Notes: generated by a model not told the origin, from the sequence alone. Numbered from the stretch's first letter, positions 35,143-45,237 are shown. The stretch is 64,000 bases of DNA from an uncultured Aquimarina sp. (GCA_947495425.1 CANLYR010000023.1:1-64000); one strand, 5' to 3'. Numbers and translations are program-made.

Positions 35143-38007
35143 ATGGGTAGCTTTACAAGACGCATGAAAATCATACTGTTTTCGTGTATAATGATGTCAT
35201 TTCAATCATCATTTGCAAATACTGTAGTATCTAGAGAAGTATTTGATAACCTACAGCAACAAACCGTTGTTGTAAGTGGTAGAATTTTGGGAGATATAAA
35301 TGAACCGCTCCCGGGGACAGCGGTAACCATTAGAGCACTCAATATTGGAAGTTCAACAGATTGGGATGGCTTGTTTACATTAGATCGCGTTCCCTCGGGA
35401 AAACATACCATAGAGATTTCTTATCTCGGTTATGACACTTTTTCTCAAGAGATTGAAGTTACAGGGGACTCCCCTTCTATTAATTTAGGAGATATTGTTC
35501 TACAACCTTCAACTAGCGAATTAGGAGAAGTGGTCGTAACTGCAAATGTAGAAGGACAACAAAAAGCCTTTAATTTACAACGCACAGCAGATAATATAAA
35601 AACTATAGTCTCTGCAGATCTGGTAAACCAGTTTCCTGATATTAATGTAGGAGAAGCTTTGCAAAGAGTGCCTGGAGTTAATATTGAAAGAAATAATGGT
35701 GAAGGGGCTAATATCAGAATTCGGGGTACACCAAGAAATTTTACAACAGTATCTATAGATGGTGCACAATTGCCTACAACCGATGGTGGTGGAGCCAGAA
35801 CAGAATCTCTGGATTTAATTCCTGCAGAATTGTTATCATCTATGGAAGTTTCTAAAGCCCTTACTCCTGAGATGGATGGAGATGCTATTGGAGGTTCTGT
35901 TAACCTAATAACACCAACAGCAAGAAGTAGTAAAGGAACAGTAAAAGGTACTTTTGCTGGAGGATATGCAGATATTTTTGAACGCGGTAGTGTAAGAACA
36001 AAAATAAAGTTTGATAAACGTTTTGCCGACGATAAATTTGGAGTGATTGTAGGAGGAAGCTACTATAACACTGTAAATGGAGAAGAGCGTTATGAAACTT
36101 TATGGAGAGATAGACGTATTGGTGAATCCAGCGATCCTAACAGTTTTAGAACAACGGTATTGGATGAAATCGAATTGCGTCCTAGAGAAAATATTAGAAC
36201 AAGAATAGGAGTAAATACAACGATTGATTATAAATTTAGTAATACTTCAAAAATCTTTGCAAAATTTATCCTGAATAAATTAGAAGATGAGTCAGAGAGA
36301 TACAGAATACGGTATAGGGCTAGAGGAGAGTTTTTAGATCCTGAAAATCCTAATATCGTAGGAGGACCAGGTACAGATGCTCGGTTTAGAAAAGATGTCT
36401 CTGATCAGGTGGTAAACCGCGAAAATATTACCTTTACTTTAGGCGGATTGCATAATATGGGTTCAATAGGAAAATTTGATTATGGGTATTCTATATCAAG
36501 ATCCGAACGTGTTCAAAATGTCGACCGTTCCGTTTTTAGAAGAACAGGAGTGACTTATAGGATCGATCTTTCTGATCGAGATTTTCCACAGTATATTCCA
36601 TTGGACTTTGATCCTTCTGATCCTACACAACTAGAGTTTTCTGGGTATCAAAGAGATATGCCGCAGCTAACACAAGGTAACATACAGACCGTTCATGCCA
36701 ATTTTACCATACCATATCTTTTAGGAACCTCTGCAAGTGGGGAAATTAAGTTTGGTGGAAAACTTAGATTTCAGGACAATACCAGAAGACGAACCAATAG
36801 ACAATACAGTGATTTCGATGGAATTTACACTCTAAATCAGGTAATAGGTGATGATCAGGGTTCTATATTAGGAGATAGATACAATTTAGGTGCATTTCCA
36901 TCTCCTTCAAGAACATTGCGTCATTTTGTTGATAATTTTGGATTATATCAATTTGAAGAAGAAGATTCTTTTCAGAATACACAAAGAGATACTTTTGATG
37001 TAACCGAAGATGTTCAGGCGGCATATATTCAAGGGAAAATTAATTTTAATAAGTTTAATATTTTGGCAGGCGTGCGTTACGAAAATACCGATGCCGCCTA
37101 CAATGCTATTCGGATAATCGAAGAGGTCAATGGAGATTTTACTTCCGAACCTGCATCTGGTTCACCTTCTTTCGACTTCTTATTACCAAGCATACACGTG
37201 AAATATGCTTTAACAGATTTAACGAATATTCGAGCATCATATACAGAATCTTTTGCTAGGCCCAATTTATTTGACTTAGTGCCGCGAGAAAACCGAAACT
37301 TTGCAGGTGAAATTTTACAGAGAGGAAATCCAGATTTGGTCCCTGCTTCAGCTCAAAACGTAGATGTTCTTGTAGAACATTTTTTTGCTAGCGAAGGAAT
37401 CCTGTCTGGAGGTTTTTTCTATAAAAAGATTGATGATTTCTTATTCAATCAAGTTTCTTTTATTGATGGAGGTGCTTTTGATGGATGGAGATTAGAAGAA
37501 CCTATAAATGGTGAAGAAGCTCAGTTGATAGGTGCAGAAATAGCATTATCGAAAAAGTTAAGTTTCTTACCTGGTTTTTTATCAGGCTTCGGGGTATACC
37601 TTAACTATACCTATGTAAATAGTGAGAGTAGTTTTATAAGTTTTGACAAGGATACCGGTGAAGAATTAAAACGTGAAGATATTCCTTTTATTGGTCAGGC
37701 AGATCATACCTGGAATGCCGCTTTATACTACGATAAGAAAAAATTTAGTGCACGTCTCTCACTTAATTATAATGACAAATCATTGTTAAGTTTTTCCGAC
37801 AATTCTGAATTCGATTTTTTTCTTGAAGAACGATATCAATTAGATGGTAATGCATCATATAAGATAAATAAGCATTTTACGGTGTTTGTAGAGATGCAGA
37901 ATTTGCTTGATGATCCTGTAATCCAATTTCAAAACATAAGAGATCAGGTCACCAACTACGAGCTTTATGGTTGGAGCGGACGATTTGGCGTTAATTTTAA
38001 ATTTTAG
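35143..38007 (+). CDS. TonB-dependent receptor of the uronate locus
   Basis: 954 residues: signal peptide (to about 26), carboxypeptidase-like domain at about 42-120 (GRILGDINEPLPGTAVTIRAL, STDWDGLFTL, HTIEISYLGYDTF), plug at about 145-240 (VGEALQRVPGVNIERNNGEGANIRIRGTP, then ALTPEMDGDAIGGSVNL), and a 22-strand-type barrel ending FGVNFKF. It is of the general receptor type that takes up oligosaccharides (Xanthomonas/Caulobacter-like) rather than SusC. Its lipoprotein partner starts 2 bases after the stop, and enzymes for a uronate polymer follow. It probably imports oligogalacturonides or similar fragments. An operator lies upstream. Confidence 0.92.
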   Translation: MGSFTRRMKIILFSCIMMSFQSSFANTVVSREVFDNLQQQTVVVSGRILGDINEPLPGTAVTIRALNIGSSTDWDGLFTLDRVPSGKHTIEISYLGYDTFSQEIEVTGDSPSINLGDIVLQPSTSELGEVVVTANVEGQQKAFNLQRTADNIKTIVSADLVNQFPDINVGEALQRVPGVNIERNNGEGANIRIRGTPRNFTTVSIDGAQLPTTDGGGARTESLDLIPAELLSSMEVSKALTPEMDGDAIGGSVNLITPTARSSKGTVKGTFAGGYADIFERGSVRTKIKFDKRFADDKFGVIVGGSYYNTVNGEERYETLWRDRRIGESSDPNSFRTTVLDEIELRPRENIRTRIGVNTTIDYKFSNTSKIFAKFILNKLEDESERYRIRYRARGEFLDPENPNIVGGPGTDARFRKDVSDQVVNRENITFTLGGLHNMGSIGKFDYGYSISRSERVQNVDRSVFRRTGVTYRIDLSDRDFPQYIPLDFDPSDPTQLEFSGYQRDMPQLTQGNIQTVHANFTIPYLLGTSASGEIKFGGKLRFQDNTRRRTNRQYSDFDGIYTLNQVIGDDQGSILGDRYNLGAFPSPSRTLRHFVDNFGLYQFEEEDSFQNTQRDTFDVTEDVQAAYIQGKINFNKFNILAGVRYENTDAAYNAIRIIEEVNGDFTSEPASGSPSFDFLLPSIHVKYALTDLTNIRASYTESFARPNLFDLVPRENRNFAGEILQRGNPDLVPASAQNVDVLVEHFFASEGILSGGFFYKKIDDFLFNQVSFIDGGAFDGWRLEEPINGEEAQLIGAEIALSKKLSFLPGFLSGFGVYLNYTYVNSESSFISFDKDTGEELKREDIPFIGQADHTWNAALYYDKKKFSARLSLNYNDKSLLSFSDNSEFDFFLEERYQLDGNASYKINKHFTVFVEMQNLLDDPVIQFQNIRDQVTNYELYGWSGRFGVNFKF

Positions 38008-38009
38008 AA

Positions 38010-39563
38010 ATGATGAAGAAAATAGATAATCTATATAAGCACCTTTTTGTATTGCTTTTGAGTAGCATCATTATAATATCTTGTGATCAAAATGATGATG
38101 AAGATTTTCCAGACCCCACTTACGCGGCTCCTGTAGTAGAGCTATCAGATAATGGTGCCGAGTTGGGAGTAGGCCAGTTTATCAATATTACCGTAGGATT
38201 AAAAGGATCGGTGGCATTAACCACATTTCAGATAAAAGATGGAAATACTGTACTTGAGCAGTTTGTGTTTCCTGAAAATAGTGGAGCGTATGACGACAAT
38301 CCCAATACAGATGGAAATCAAGATTTCCCCTTTTTATTTAGAGTACCTGCAGATTGGTTGGGGACTACGAGAAATTTAGAATTTTCCTTAAATGACCGTT
38401 TGGGTAATACCAAAATAGAAACTTTTAGCATAACGGTTTCAGAGATAGTTCCGCAATATACAATTGAAGACGTAACTATTGATGGACAAGCCTACAAAGA
38501 GATTTCAGGTATTGTTAACTTTAATGAAACTCTAACTAGCGATAACCTCTATCTGATTAACGGGTTTGTAGAGGTATCACAACAAACAACGCTTATGATT
38601 GAAGCAGGAACTACCATTTATGGTAAAGATGCTAAATCTAGATTAAATATCAATGAATTTGGTACGATTACTGCCGATGGAACATTAGAAAATCCAATTG
38701 TTTTCACTTCATTTGAAACAGCCCAAGGACAGTCTGGAAATCCAGATAATGGAGATTGGAGCGGTATTCAGATTAATGGTAGTGGTGCAGGTGATAATTC
38801 AGGTATTTTTAGATATGTTCGTGTAGAGTACGGAGGAAGCGATAATGATACTTTCCAGTTAAGTAATGTGGGAGATCAAACCATAATAGAATATGTCCAA
38901 GTATTCAAATCATTGGATAATGCTTTCCGAGTAAATGAGGGCAATGTGAATTTGCGATACATTGTGGCTACCGATAGTGAAGATGCTGGAGTTAGGTTTG
39001 ACGATGGATGGATGGGTAATGGACAGTTTTGGGTAGTAAATACCACAACGACTAGCACTGCTATAGAAGGAAGAGACCAGTCTAATACGGTGCTCTCTAA
39101 CATCACTATTACCGGAATAGGATTTAATGATACACCTAGTCCTCCTGATGGTGATGGAATTAGAATAAGAAATGAAGCCAAAGCCCGTATTTATAATACT
39201 ATCGTTACGGGAGTAGATCGTTCCATTCGTTTTAGCGATGGATCAGAAGCTTTTACTACAACAGGAGAAAATGTGTTTAGAAATTCGGCTTCATTCAATA
39301 ATGACTCAGATGGCGGAACCGGTTTTCATAGTTCTGCAGATTTGTTCAATCCCACCGATGGGGATTATGATCCTGTAAATAATAATTCTATTGATCCTTT
39401 TACTATAACTGATAGTTATGTTGGAGTGTCAACCGCTAATTCTAGAGCTGCAGGTGGATTAAGTAGCTTCTTTGAAGATGTGAATTATATAGGAGCTGTG
39501 CCAGTAAATAATGACTGGACTCTAGGATGGACTTTGAATATGGATGGATCATTAAGAGAATAA
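38010..39563 (+). CDS. Surface beta-helix lipoprotein, partner of the uronate receptor
   Basis: 517 residues. Signal peptide with lipobox (IIISC) followed by DQNDDEDFPD, an acidic surface-export-type start. Residues about 35-150 look like an Ig-like beta domain (VVELSDNGAELGVGQFINITVGLKGS). From about 170 on it is the same kind of beta-helix as in the two Pho-region lipoproteins: TLMIEAGTTIYG, ENPIVFTSFET, GDWSGIQINGSG, DNSGIFRYVRVEYGG, then AFRVNEGNVNLRY and AGVRFDDGWMG. It takes the genomic place of SusD, 2 bases after the receptor. A carbohydrate-binding role is inference from that place. No catalytic residues recognised. Confidence 0.75.
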   Translation: MMKKIDNLYKHLFVLLLSSIIIISCDQNDDEDFPDPTYAAPVVELSDNGAELGVGQFINITVGLKGSVALTTFQIKDGNTVLEQFVFPENSGAYDDNPNTDGNQDFPFLFRVPADWLGTTRNLEFSLNDRLGNTKIETFSITVSEIVPQYTIEDVTIDGQAYKEISGIVNFNETLTSDNLYLINGFVEVSQQTTLMIEAGTTIYGKDAKSRLNINEFGTITADGTLENPIVFTSFETAQGQSGNPDNGDWSGIQINGSGAGDNSGIFRYVRVEYGGSDNDTFQLSNVGDQTIIEYVQVFKSLDNAFRVNEGNVNLRYIVATDSEDAGVRFDDGWMGNGQFWVVNTTTTSTAIEGRDQSNTVLSNITITGIGFNDTPSPPDGDGIRIRNEAKARIYNTIVTGVDRSIRFSDGSEAFTTTGENVFRNSASFNNDSDGGTGFHSSADLFNPTDGDYDPVNNNSIDPFTITDSYVGVSTANSRAAGGLSSFFEDVNYIGAVPVNNDWTLGWTLNMDGSLRE

Positions 39564-39660
39564 TACAAGTAGATGAATTGTTTAAGTGTTTTGAGTTAAT
39601 TAAAAGGATAAGATGATTTTACAAAACAAGGAGAGTAATAGTTTCTTATGTCTGTCTGAT

Positions 39661-39685
39661 GACAACCCCAATTTGTGGGGTTGTC
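39661..39685 (+). terminator. Hairpin between the receptor pair and the enzyme genes
   Basis: GACAACCCCA ATTTG TGGGGTTGTC, a perfect 10-base stem, followed by CTACTTTTCT. It could be a partial terminator or a 3' end stabiliser, so that receptor and lipoprotein are made in larger amounts than the enzymes encoded after it. Confidence 0.75.
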
Positions 39686-39722
39686 CTACTTTTCTAATCA
39701 CTAAATTAAGAATCTTATAAAA

Positions 39723-41192
39723 ATGTTTTCATTTAGTTTGTTTAATTGTGGCTTTTATTCGACCTATTCTTCATCAACCGCAAATAGGTTGATAAAGGTT
39801 TTCTTTTGGAATACAAAAACGATAAAATTCTTATTGTTAAGTATGTCTGTCTTATTTTTTTTCTCGTGTAGAACTTCTACACCTAACATCTATAATATTC
39901 TTGATTTTGGAGCTATAGGAGATGGCAAAACACTAAACACAGCTGCTATTCAAATGACTATTCATAAGGCAATAGCAACAGAAGGAACGGTTATCATTCC
40001 CAAAGGAGATTTTTATACCGGTAGCTTAATCTTAGGGTCAAATATGACACTTCAACTTGAAGAAGGAGCAACATTAATTGCTTCTTCATCGATGAACGAC
40101 TACAAGCAAGCTAATTTTATCTTTGCACCAGAAGCTCATAATTTGTTAATTAAAGGAAAGGGAACTATTAATGGCAACGGAGAATCTTTTTTTGACGAGC
40201 ATTGGGATTATGATCAGCGTCCACGACCTTGGATTGTTATACAAGATGCCAAAAATATTTCAGTTTCAGGAATTACTTTAACCAATAGTCCTGCACACTG
40301 TTTAGTTTTTAATTTCTGCGAAAATGTGAAAGTTAACAGTCTTACCATAAAAAACCATCCCAGGAGCCCAAATACAGATGGAATTGATATCAATAACTCA
40401 AAAGATGTATTGATTACAAATTGTAATATTGCCACAGGAGATGATGCTATCTGTATCAAAAACAAAAACAGTCAAAAATATTTTATTGGAGATAAAGCTA
40501 GTAAAAGAAGTAGGTATACCGAAAATATAACCGTAAAGAATTGTAGATTAGAAAGCGACGATGCAGCACTTAAGTTAGGAACGGGGTCTGCCTATCATAC
40601 CAGAAACTGTAGCTTTCAGGATATCACTATAAAAAACTCAAGATATGGTATTGCTCTTTTTATGATGGATGGCGGTATATATTCAGACATAAATTTTCAA
40701 AATATCAATATAGAAACTGGTGGCAGGCAAAAAGATGAATATGGTATTTTTTTAGATACCCATAGAAGAGATAGTACTTCAACAATAGGTACTATTGAGA
40801 ATATAAACTTTAAGGATATTAATATCACAACCAATGGATTGTTATATTTTTCTGGATATCCAGGAAAAGAAATTTCAGAAATCACACTCGAAAATGTAAA
40901 AATAACAATTCCTAATGCAGAGAATACAGTTTTAGAAAATTGGAAAAAACCAATGGGAAATAAAAAGATTCAGTATTGGAACAATACATTAAGTTACTTA
41001 CAATCTCCTGGCTCAATGATTGTAGCTCATGCCAAAAACGTTACCATAAAAAACACATCGATTGTCCATCAGCAAGGAAAAATGCACCGTCATGGGTTAT
41101 ATCTTATTAATGTTGAAAAATTAGATACTACCTCACTCAAAGGAAACATGCTCAACAAAGAAACTTTTGTATTTAAAAAAGAAATCAAATGA
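39723..41192 (+). CDS. GH28 polygalacturonase-like lipoprotein
   Basis: 489 residues as drawn. The likely export signal (KFLLLSMSVLFFFSC, Cys near 48) starts late, so translation may begin further in, near residue 33-42. Pectate-lyase-like beta-helix with the GH28 set: SPNTDGIDINNSKDV (near 216), TGDDAICIK (near 240), and further on DDAALKLGTGSAYHTRNC with SRYGIALFMMDGG. GH28 enzymes hydrolyse alpha-1,4 galacturonan and related links. The motif GHG is not clear here, so a non-standard bond is possible. Anchored to the membrane and facing the periplasm or outside. Overlaps the next gene by 4 bases. Confidence 0.85.
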   Translation: MFSFSLFNCGFYSTYSSSTANRLIKVFFWNTKTIKFLLLSMSVLFFFSCRTSTPNIYNILDFGAIGDGKTLNTAAIQMTIHKAIATEGTVIIPKGDFYTGSLILGSNMTLQLEEGATLIASSSMNDYKQANFIFAPEAHNLLIKGKGTINGNGESFFDEHWDYDQRPRPWIVIQDAKNISVSGITLTNSPAHCLVFNFCENVKVNSLTIKNHPRSPNTDGIDINNSKDVLITNCNIATGDDAICIKNKNSQKYFIGDKASKRSRYTENITVKNCRLESDDAALKLGTGSAYHTRNCSFQDITIKNSRYGIALFMMDGGIYSDINFQNINIETGGRQKDEYGIFLDTHRRDSTSTIGTIENINFKDINITTNGLLYFSGYPGKEISEITLENVKITIPNAENTVLENWKKPMGNKKIQYWNNTLSYLQSPGSMIVAHAKNVTIKNTSIVHQQGKMHRHGLYLINVEKLDTTSLKGNMLNKETFVFKKEIK

Positions 41193-42439
41193 AGATTAGA
41201 ATAGCCATAATTTTTGCTTTAAGCATTACTGTTCAGGCTTGTGGGCAACAACCTAAACTCAAATTAGATGAGACATACAAAACCAAAATACAAACCTCAC
41301 TTAATGGAGCAATAGAACATACCGGTAAAGTCATGCTAGATAACAATGGGATGGCTAGAGGTAATTATCAAATAATTTCTGGGATTTGGGAAGAATACGA
41401 ACCCGCATGGCATACCGGTCAGGCTATTTATGGTTTGCTGGAAGCCTACGAGGTTACAAAAAATAAAAGCGCACTAGATCATGCTATTAGAGCAGGAAAA
41501 TGGTGGGTAAATTTGCAGTTTCCCAAAGGACATCAATTAGAAGGATACCTTAATGCAAGGCATGGGGACAAATTAGGAGACCTTATTAATACGACTACGA
41601 TTGCCGATGGTACTCCAGGACTTTTTAACCTAAGTGATGTCACTGGTGATAATGTATATGCAGATGTTGCCACTACTGCCGGAGCCTGGATTTTAGATCA
41701 TTTATACATTCCTAAAGAACGATTAAGTTATAATATTGTAGATGCAAAAACAGGCGAAATATGGAAAGATCGAAGCCCTCATGCACAACATAAGGATATG
41801 CCCTTTGATATTAAACACGTTGCAAGACCCAATGCAGAAGGATATCTATGGAAAGATATGTACACATACACAGGAGAAAAACGCTATAAAAAAGCTTTTT
41901 TAGAAATATGTGATAAGTTAGTTGATGATCAATCAGAGAATGGCTGGTGGATGGATTTTGAACCAAATAATACGCAAACAGGAAAAATTCATGGGCGTTT
42001 TAATACTTGGAACGCCGAGGCATTACTTGAGGCATATACACTAACCAAAGAACAAAAATATCTAGATGCAGCTATCAAAACGGCTAAAGCACTAGCCAAA
42101 GTACAGGATAAAACAGGAGTTATATGGTACAGTAGTTATTTGGATGGTAACCATGATAAACGTAGTCCTTGCGGGAGTGCAACTAGTTATGCAGGTATTT
42201 TATGGTTACAATTATATGCATTAGGAATCACAGATTTTGAAAAAAACATCAAATTGGCATTAGATTTTACATTAAAAAACCAGTTTAGTGATATTCATAA
42301 AGATTCTAATCTAGCTGGGGCATATTATGAGATTCGACAAAAAGCAAATAAAGACAGCACTTTTGAACTGTATTATCGCGATATAGCCACCAGTTTCGGA
42401 ATGCGCTTTTTAAGTACTATTTATCAAAGCGCGTATTAA
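41189..42439 (+). CDS. Lipoprotein with (alpha/alpha)6-barrel, probable glycosidase
   Basis: 416 residues. Lipoprotein signal (ALSITVQAC). The rest is helical with repeated Trp-rich motifs: EEYEPAWHTGQAIYGLLEAYEVT, AGKWWVNLQFPKGH, TIADGTPGLFNLSDVTGDNVYADVA, RFNTWNAEALLEAYTLT, RSPCGSATSYAGILWLQLYAL, with six helix pairs. This layout is that of six-hairpin glycosidases (GH88, GH105 and relatives), which in uronate loci remove unsaturated uronyl ends, but I cannot match the catalytic Asp of GH105 with certainty. ATGA overlap with the GH28 gene before it shows tight coupling. Epimerase or lyase activity on the same fold is an alternative. Confidence 0.6.
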   Translation: MKIRIAIIFALSITVQACGQQPKLKLDETYKTKIQTSLNGAIEHTGKVMLDNNGMARGNYQIISGIWEEYEPAWHTGQAIYGLLEAYEVTKNKSALDHAIRAGKWWVNLQFPKGHQLEGYLNARHGDKLGDLINTTTIADGTPGLFNLSDVTGDNVYADVATTAGAWILDHLYIPKERLSYNIVDAKTGEIWKDRSPHAQHKDMPFDIKHVARPNAEGYLWKDMYTYTGEKRYKKAFLEICDKLVDDQSENGWWMDFEPNNTQTGKIHGRFNTWNAEALLEAYTLTKEQKYLDAAIKTAKALAKVQDKTGVIWYSSYLDGNHDKRSPCGSATSYAGILWLQLYALGITDFEKNIKLALDFTLKNQFSDIHKDSNLAGAYYEIRQKANKDSTFELYYRDIATSFGMRFLSTIYQSAY

Positions 42440-42521
42440 TTATAAGAATAGATTGAATAAGAACCAGAAAACAAGATATCATGCTTGATACTACAAATGA
42501 CAAAATATACAACTCCCTGTT

Positions 42522-43937
42522 ATGCATAAAGTAAAGAGACTATTAAAATATTGTGTGGTGATTGCTCTGTTAGTAATTACCTCATGTAATACAGATAAAA
42601 AAATAAAGAGTAGTTTTGATCAGACCTATGCATATGCAAAGATTGATACTGCCTGGAATCAAACTTTACCGGATATTCTAAAACAGATCATCCCTCCTAC
42701 CTTTAAAGATACAACATATTCAATATTAGATACGCTAGACTTTAGAAATAATATTAATAAAATAATTGAGCAGGTGTCTGCAAACGGAGGAGGTACTATA
42801 AAAGTAGCGCCAGGAAATTATTTCGTGAAAGGATCAATTATAATGAAGTCTAATGTGAATTTGCATCTGCCAGAAGGAACAGTATTAAACTTTTCACCCC
42901 ATCCTAAAGAGTATCTACCGTTGGTAAAAATGCGTTGGGAAGGTACTTTTATTATGAATTATTCTCCGTTAATTTATGCTAATGGGCAAGAAAATATCGC
43001 AATCACAGGCAAAGGAAAAATAGACGGGCATTGCGAAGAGATATGGGGGGGCTGGAAACAAAAACAAAGGCCAGATAAAATGCGTGCTCGACAAATGGGT
43101 AATGATAAAGCCCCTCTAGAAGAAAGAGTTTTTGGAGAAGGACATTTTCTTCGTCCTACCGGAATTCAGTTTATAGATTGTAAAAACATTCTTTTTGAAG
43201 AATTTACCATAAAAAGCACTCCTTTTTGGACGATCCATCCCGTATTGTCAGAAAATATTACCGCAAGGAGATTACATATCCAAAGAGGAACAACCAATGA
43301 CGATGGTTTTGATCCAGAAAGCTGTAAAAATGTATTGATAGAAGACTGCGTAATCGATACTCATGATGATTGTATTGCCATAAAAGCGGGTCGAGATCAA
43401 GATGGATGGGAATATCCTCCTTCAGAAAATATTATTGTTAGAAATAATGACTTTACTAATAGTGTTGGTAGTGGTTTTTGTATCGGATCTGAAATGTCTG
43501 CAGGAGTACGTAATGTATTTGCAGAAAATAATGTTCTTAGAGGGGGCGATAAACATGCATTTCAGTTTAAAAGTAATCCAGATCGAGGAGGTTTTATCGA
43601 AGAAGTATATATGCGAAACATGAAAGTACTGAACCCTGTAAAATATGGATTTGAATTTACCACAGATTATAAAGGATGGAGAGGCAATATGCACTTTGTG
43701 AAGTATAATAATTTTTATTTTCAAAATATAACAATAGAAGAAGCTTCGGAGATTTCAATTAAAATTAATGGCAGGGAAGAAGAAAATATTCATAAAATAT
43801 ATATGGAGAATATATCTGTCAAGAAATCTCCAGCTCCGGTAGTTGTAAATTATACAAATGATTTGCTGCTAAAGAATGTTTCTGTAAACGATAGAGTGAT
43901 TACCGAAGAAGATATTGCTACAACTATAGAAAAATAA
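42522..43937 (+). CDS. Second GH28-type lipoprotein (exo-polygalacturonase-like)
   Basis: 471 residues. Lipobox VITSC near residue 22. The beta-helix carries GTTNDDGFDPESCKNVLIEDC (near 256-276), DTHDDCIAIKAGRDQDGW (near 280) and GSGFCIGSEMSAGVRNVFAENN (near 316), which is the pattern of the exo-acting branch of GH28: N-D-D-G-x-D, D-D, then G-S-x-x-x-G. It would release galacturonate from chain ends. It differs clearly from the GH28 at 39723, so the two probably share work as chain and end cutters. 82 bases after the previous gene and 4 before the next. Confidence 0.87.
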   Translation: MHKVKRLLKYCVVIALLVITSCNTDKKIKSSFDQTYAYAKIDTAWNQTLPDILKQIIPPTFKDTTYSILDTLDFRNNINKIIEQVSANGGGTIKVAPGNYFVKGSIIMKSNVNLHLPEGTVLNFSPHPKEYLPLVKMRWEGTFIMNYSPLIYANGQENIAITGKGKIDGHCEEIWGGWKQKQRPDKMRARQMGNDKAPLEERVFGEGHFLRPTGIQFIDCKNILFEEFTIKSTPFWTIHPVLSENITARRLHIQRGTTNDDGFDPESCKNVLIEDCVIDTHDDCIAIKAGRDQDGWEYPPSENIIVRNNDFTNSVGSGFCIGSEMSAGVRNVFAENNVLRGGDKHAFQFKSNPDRGGFIEEVYMRNMKVLNPVKYGFEFTTDYKGWRGNMHFVKYNNFYFQNITIEEASEISIKINGREEENIHKIYMENISVKKSPAPVVVNYTNDLLLKNVSVNDRVITEEDIATTIEK

Positions 43938-43941
43938 TAAT

Positions 43942-45237
43942 ATGTTGGATAGAAGAAAATTCCTAAAAACAACAACAGTAGCTGCAAGTGCGACAGCAGC
44001 TTTGCCGTTGTTAGCATGCACAGATGCAGCTGTACCACAAAATGTAAATGTTGCTCCAACTGATAAAAAACCATTTGATGGGGGCACTCTAGAAGCAGAT
44101 ATTACCAAAAGAGTGATGGCGGCGTTCCCTACACCTATTGTTATTGATAAAATTGAAGTAGTAGAAGTGAAAAATCGGTTCTTTTTGCGAGTAACAGACA
44201 CCTCGGGAAATACAGGCGTTTCTGCAATGAATAAAGGTCGTTTCATGAAATCACAGACCATGTTTACGGGGATTGCTGCAAAAAAATTCGTAGGAGAAGA
44301 TGCACGTAATGTGGCTAATCTTCCTGCTAAGATTTTAAAAGATGACCGTAATTATAAATTTGTGAGTTTACCCTACTGGAATGCTATTGGTACTGTAGAA
44401 ATTGCCATATGGGACTTGTTGGGTAAGATTACAGGAAAACCTGCATATACCTTTTTAGGAGAAAAAGCCCGCGATGCGTATCCAGTATATATTTCTAGTC
44501 TTGAGCGAGAAAAACCTTATGAAGCAGAAACCGAACGTATTTTAAAAACTGCAGAGGCAACAGGAGCAACAGCAATCAAATTTAAGATTGGTGGCCGGAT
44601 GAAAAATATCGATCCCTATATAAAGCGAACCAACGATTGGGTACCGTACATGAGAAAGACTGCAGGAGAAAAATTTACACTATATGTCGATGGCAATAGT
44701 TCGTATACCGCAGCTGAAGCCATTGAAGTTTTAAAAATGATAGAAAGTCATGGCGTAGCATTTTTTGAAGAACCTTGTTACTGGCAAGACCTTTGGTCGC
44801 ATAAGCTAGTTAAAGATGCGGCTACGACATGTAAAATTGCTGGTGGCGAACAAGATTTTAGTTTTGATCAGTTTAAACTTATGGCAGAAATAGGTGCGAT
44901 GGATACCCTTCAACCCGATGCATATTATCATGGGGGATTAGTGCGTACACTCAAAATATCACACATGGCAGCGTACTACGGGTTAGGCTTTACACCACAT
45001 TCGCCAAAGGCAGGACCAATGGCTGCAGCACCTAATCAGATTTTTGCCGTATGTCCCGTATTATCTCATCATCAAGAATATCGAGTTGGTGGTGAAGAAA
45101 AGCAAAAAGACTGGCATTCTCCTGTGTTACCAAAAAACGGACAACTTTTGATTTTTGAAACACCAGGGCTAGGTATTGAATATGACAAAGACCTATGGAA
45201 AAAAGAAAATATTTATTGGACCTCAAAAGATGCTTAA
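43942..45237 (+). CDS. Tat-exported enolase-superfamily enzyme 1 (lipoprotein)
   Basis: 431 residues. Twin-arginine start (DRRKFLKTT) with a lipobox-like ALPLLAC, so folded in the cytoplasm and anchored outside it. Mandelate racemase/muconate cycloisomerase fold: KFKIG (lysine motif near 211), YVDGN (Asp near 249), FFEEP (Glu near 275), GGEQDF (Glu near 301), and TPHSPKAGP with His near 353. Members of this group remove water from or epimerise sugar acids using Mg2+. Place beside uronate enzymes suggests a sugar acid. A periplasmic position is unusual for such dehydratases. Confidence 0.85.
   Translation: MLDRRKFLKTTTVAASATAALPLLACTDAAVPQNVNVAPTDKKPFDGGTLEADITKRVMAAFPTPIVIDKIEVVEVKNRFFLRVTDTSGNTGVSAMNKGRFMKSQTMFTGIAAKKFVGEDARNVANLPAKILKDDRNYKFVSLPYWNAIGTVEIAIWDLLGKITGKPAYTFLGEKARDAYPVYISSLEREKPYEAETERILKTAEATGATAIKFKIGGRMKNIDPYIKRTNDWVPYMRKTAGEKFTLYVDGNSSYTAAEAIEVLKMIESHGVAFFEEPCYWQDLWSHKLVKDAATTCKIAGGEQDFSFDQFKLMAEIGAMDTLQPDAYYHGGLVRTLKISHMAAYYGLGFTPHSPKAGPMAAAPNQIFAVCPVLSHHQEYRVGGEEKQKDWHSPVLPKNGQLLIFETPGLGIEYDKDLWKKENIYWTSKDA

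Noticed and set aside
41050..41070. Further LacI operator inside the GH28 gene (ACATCGATTGTCC)
   Set aside because: Only one half of the palindrome matches; probably chance.
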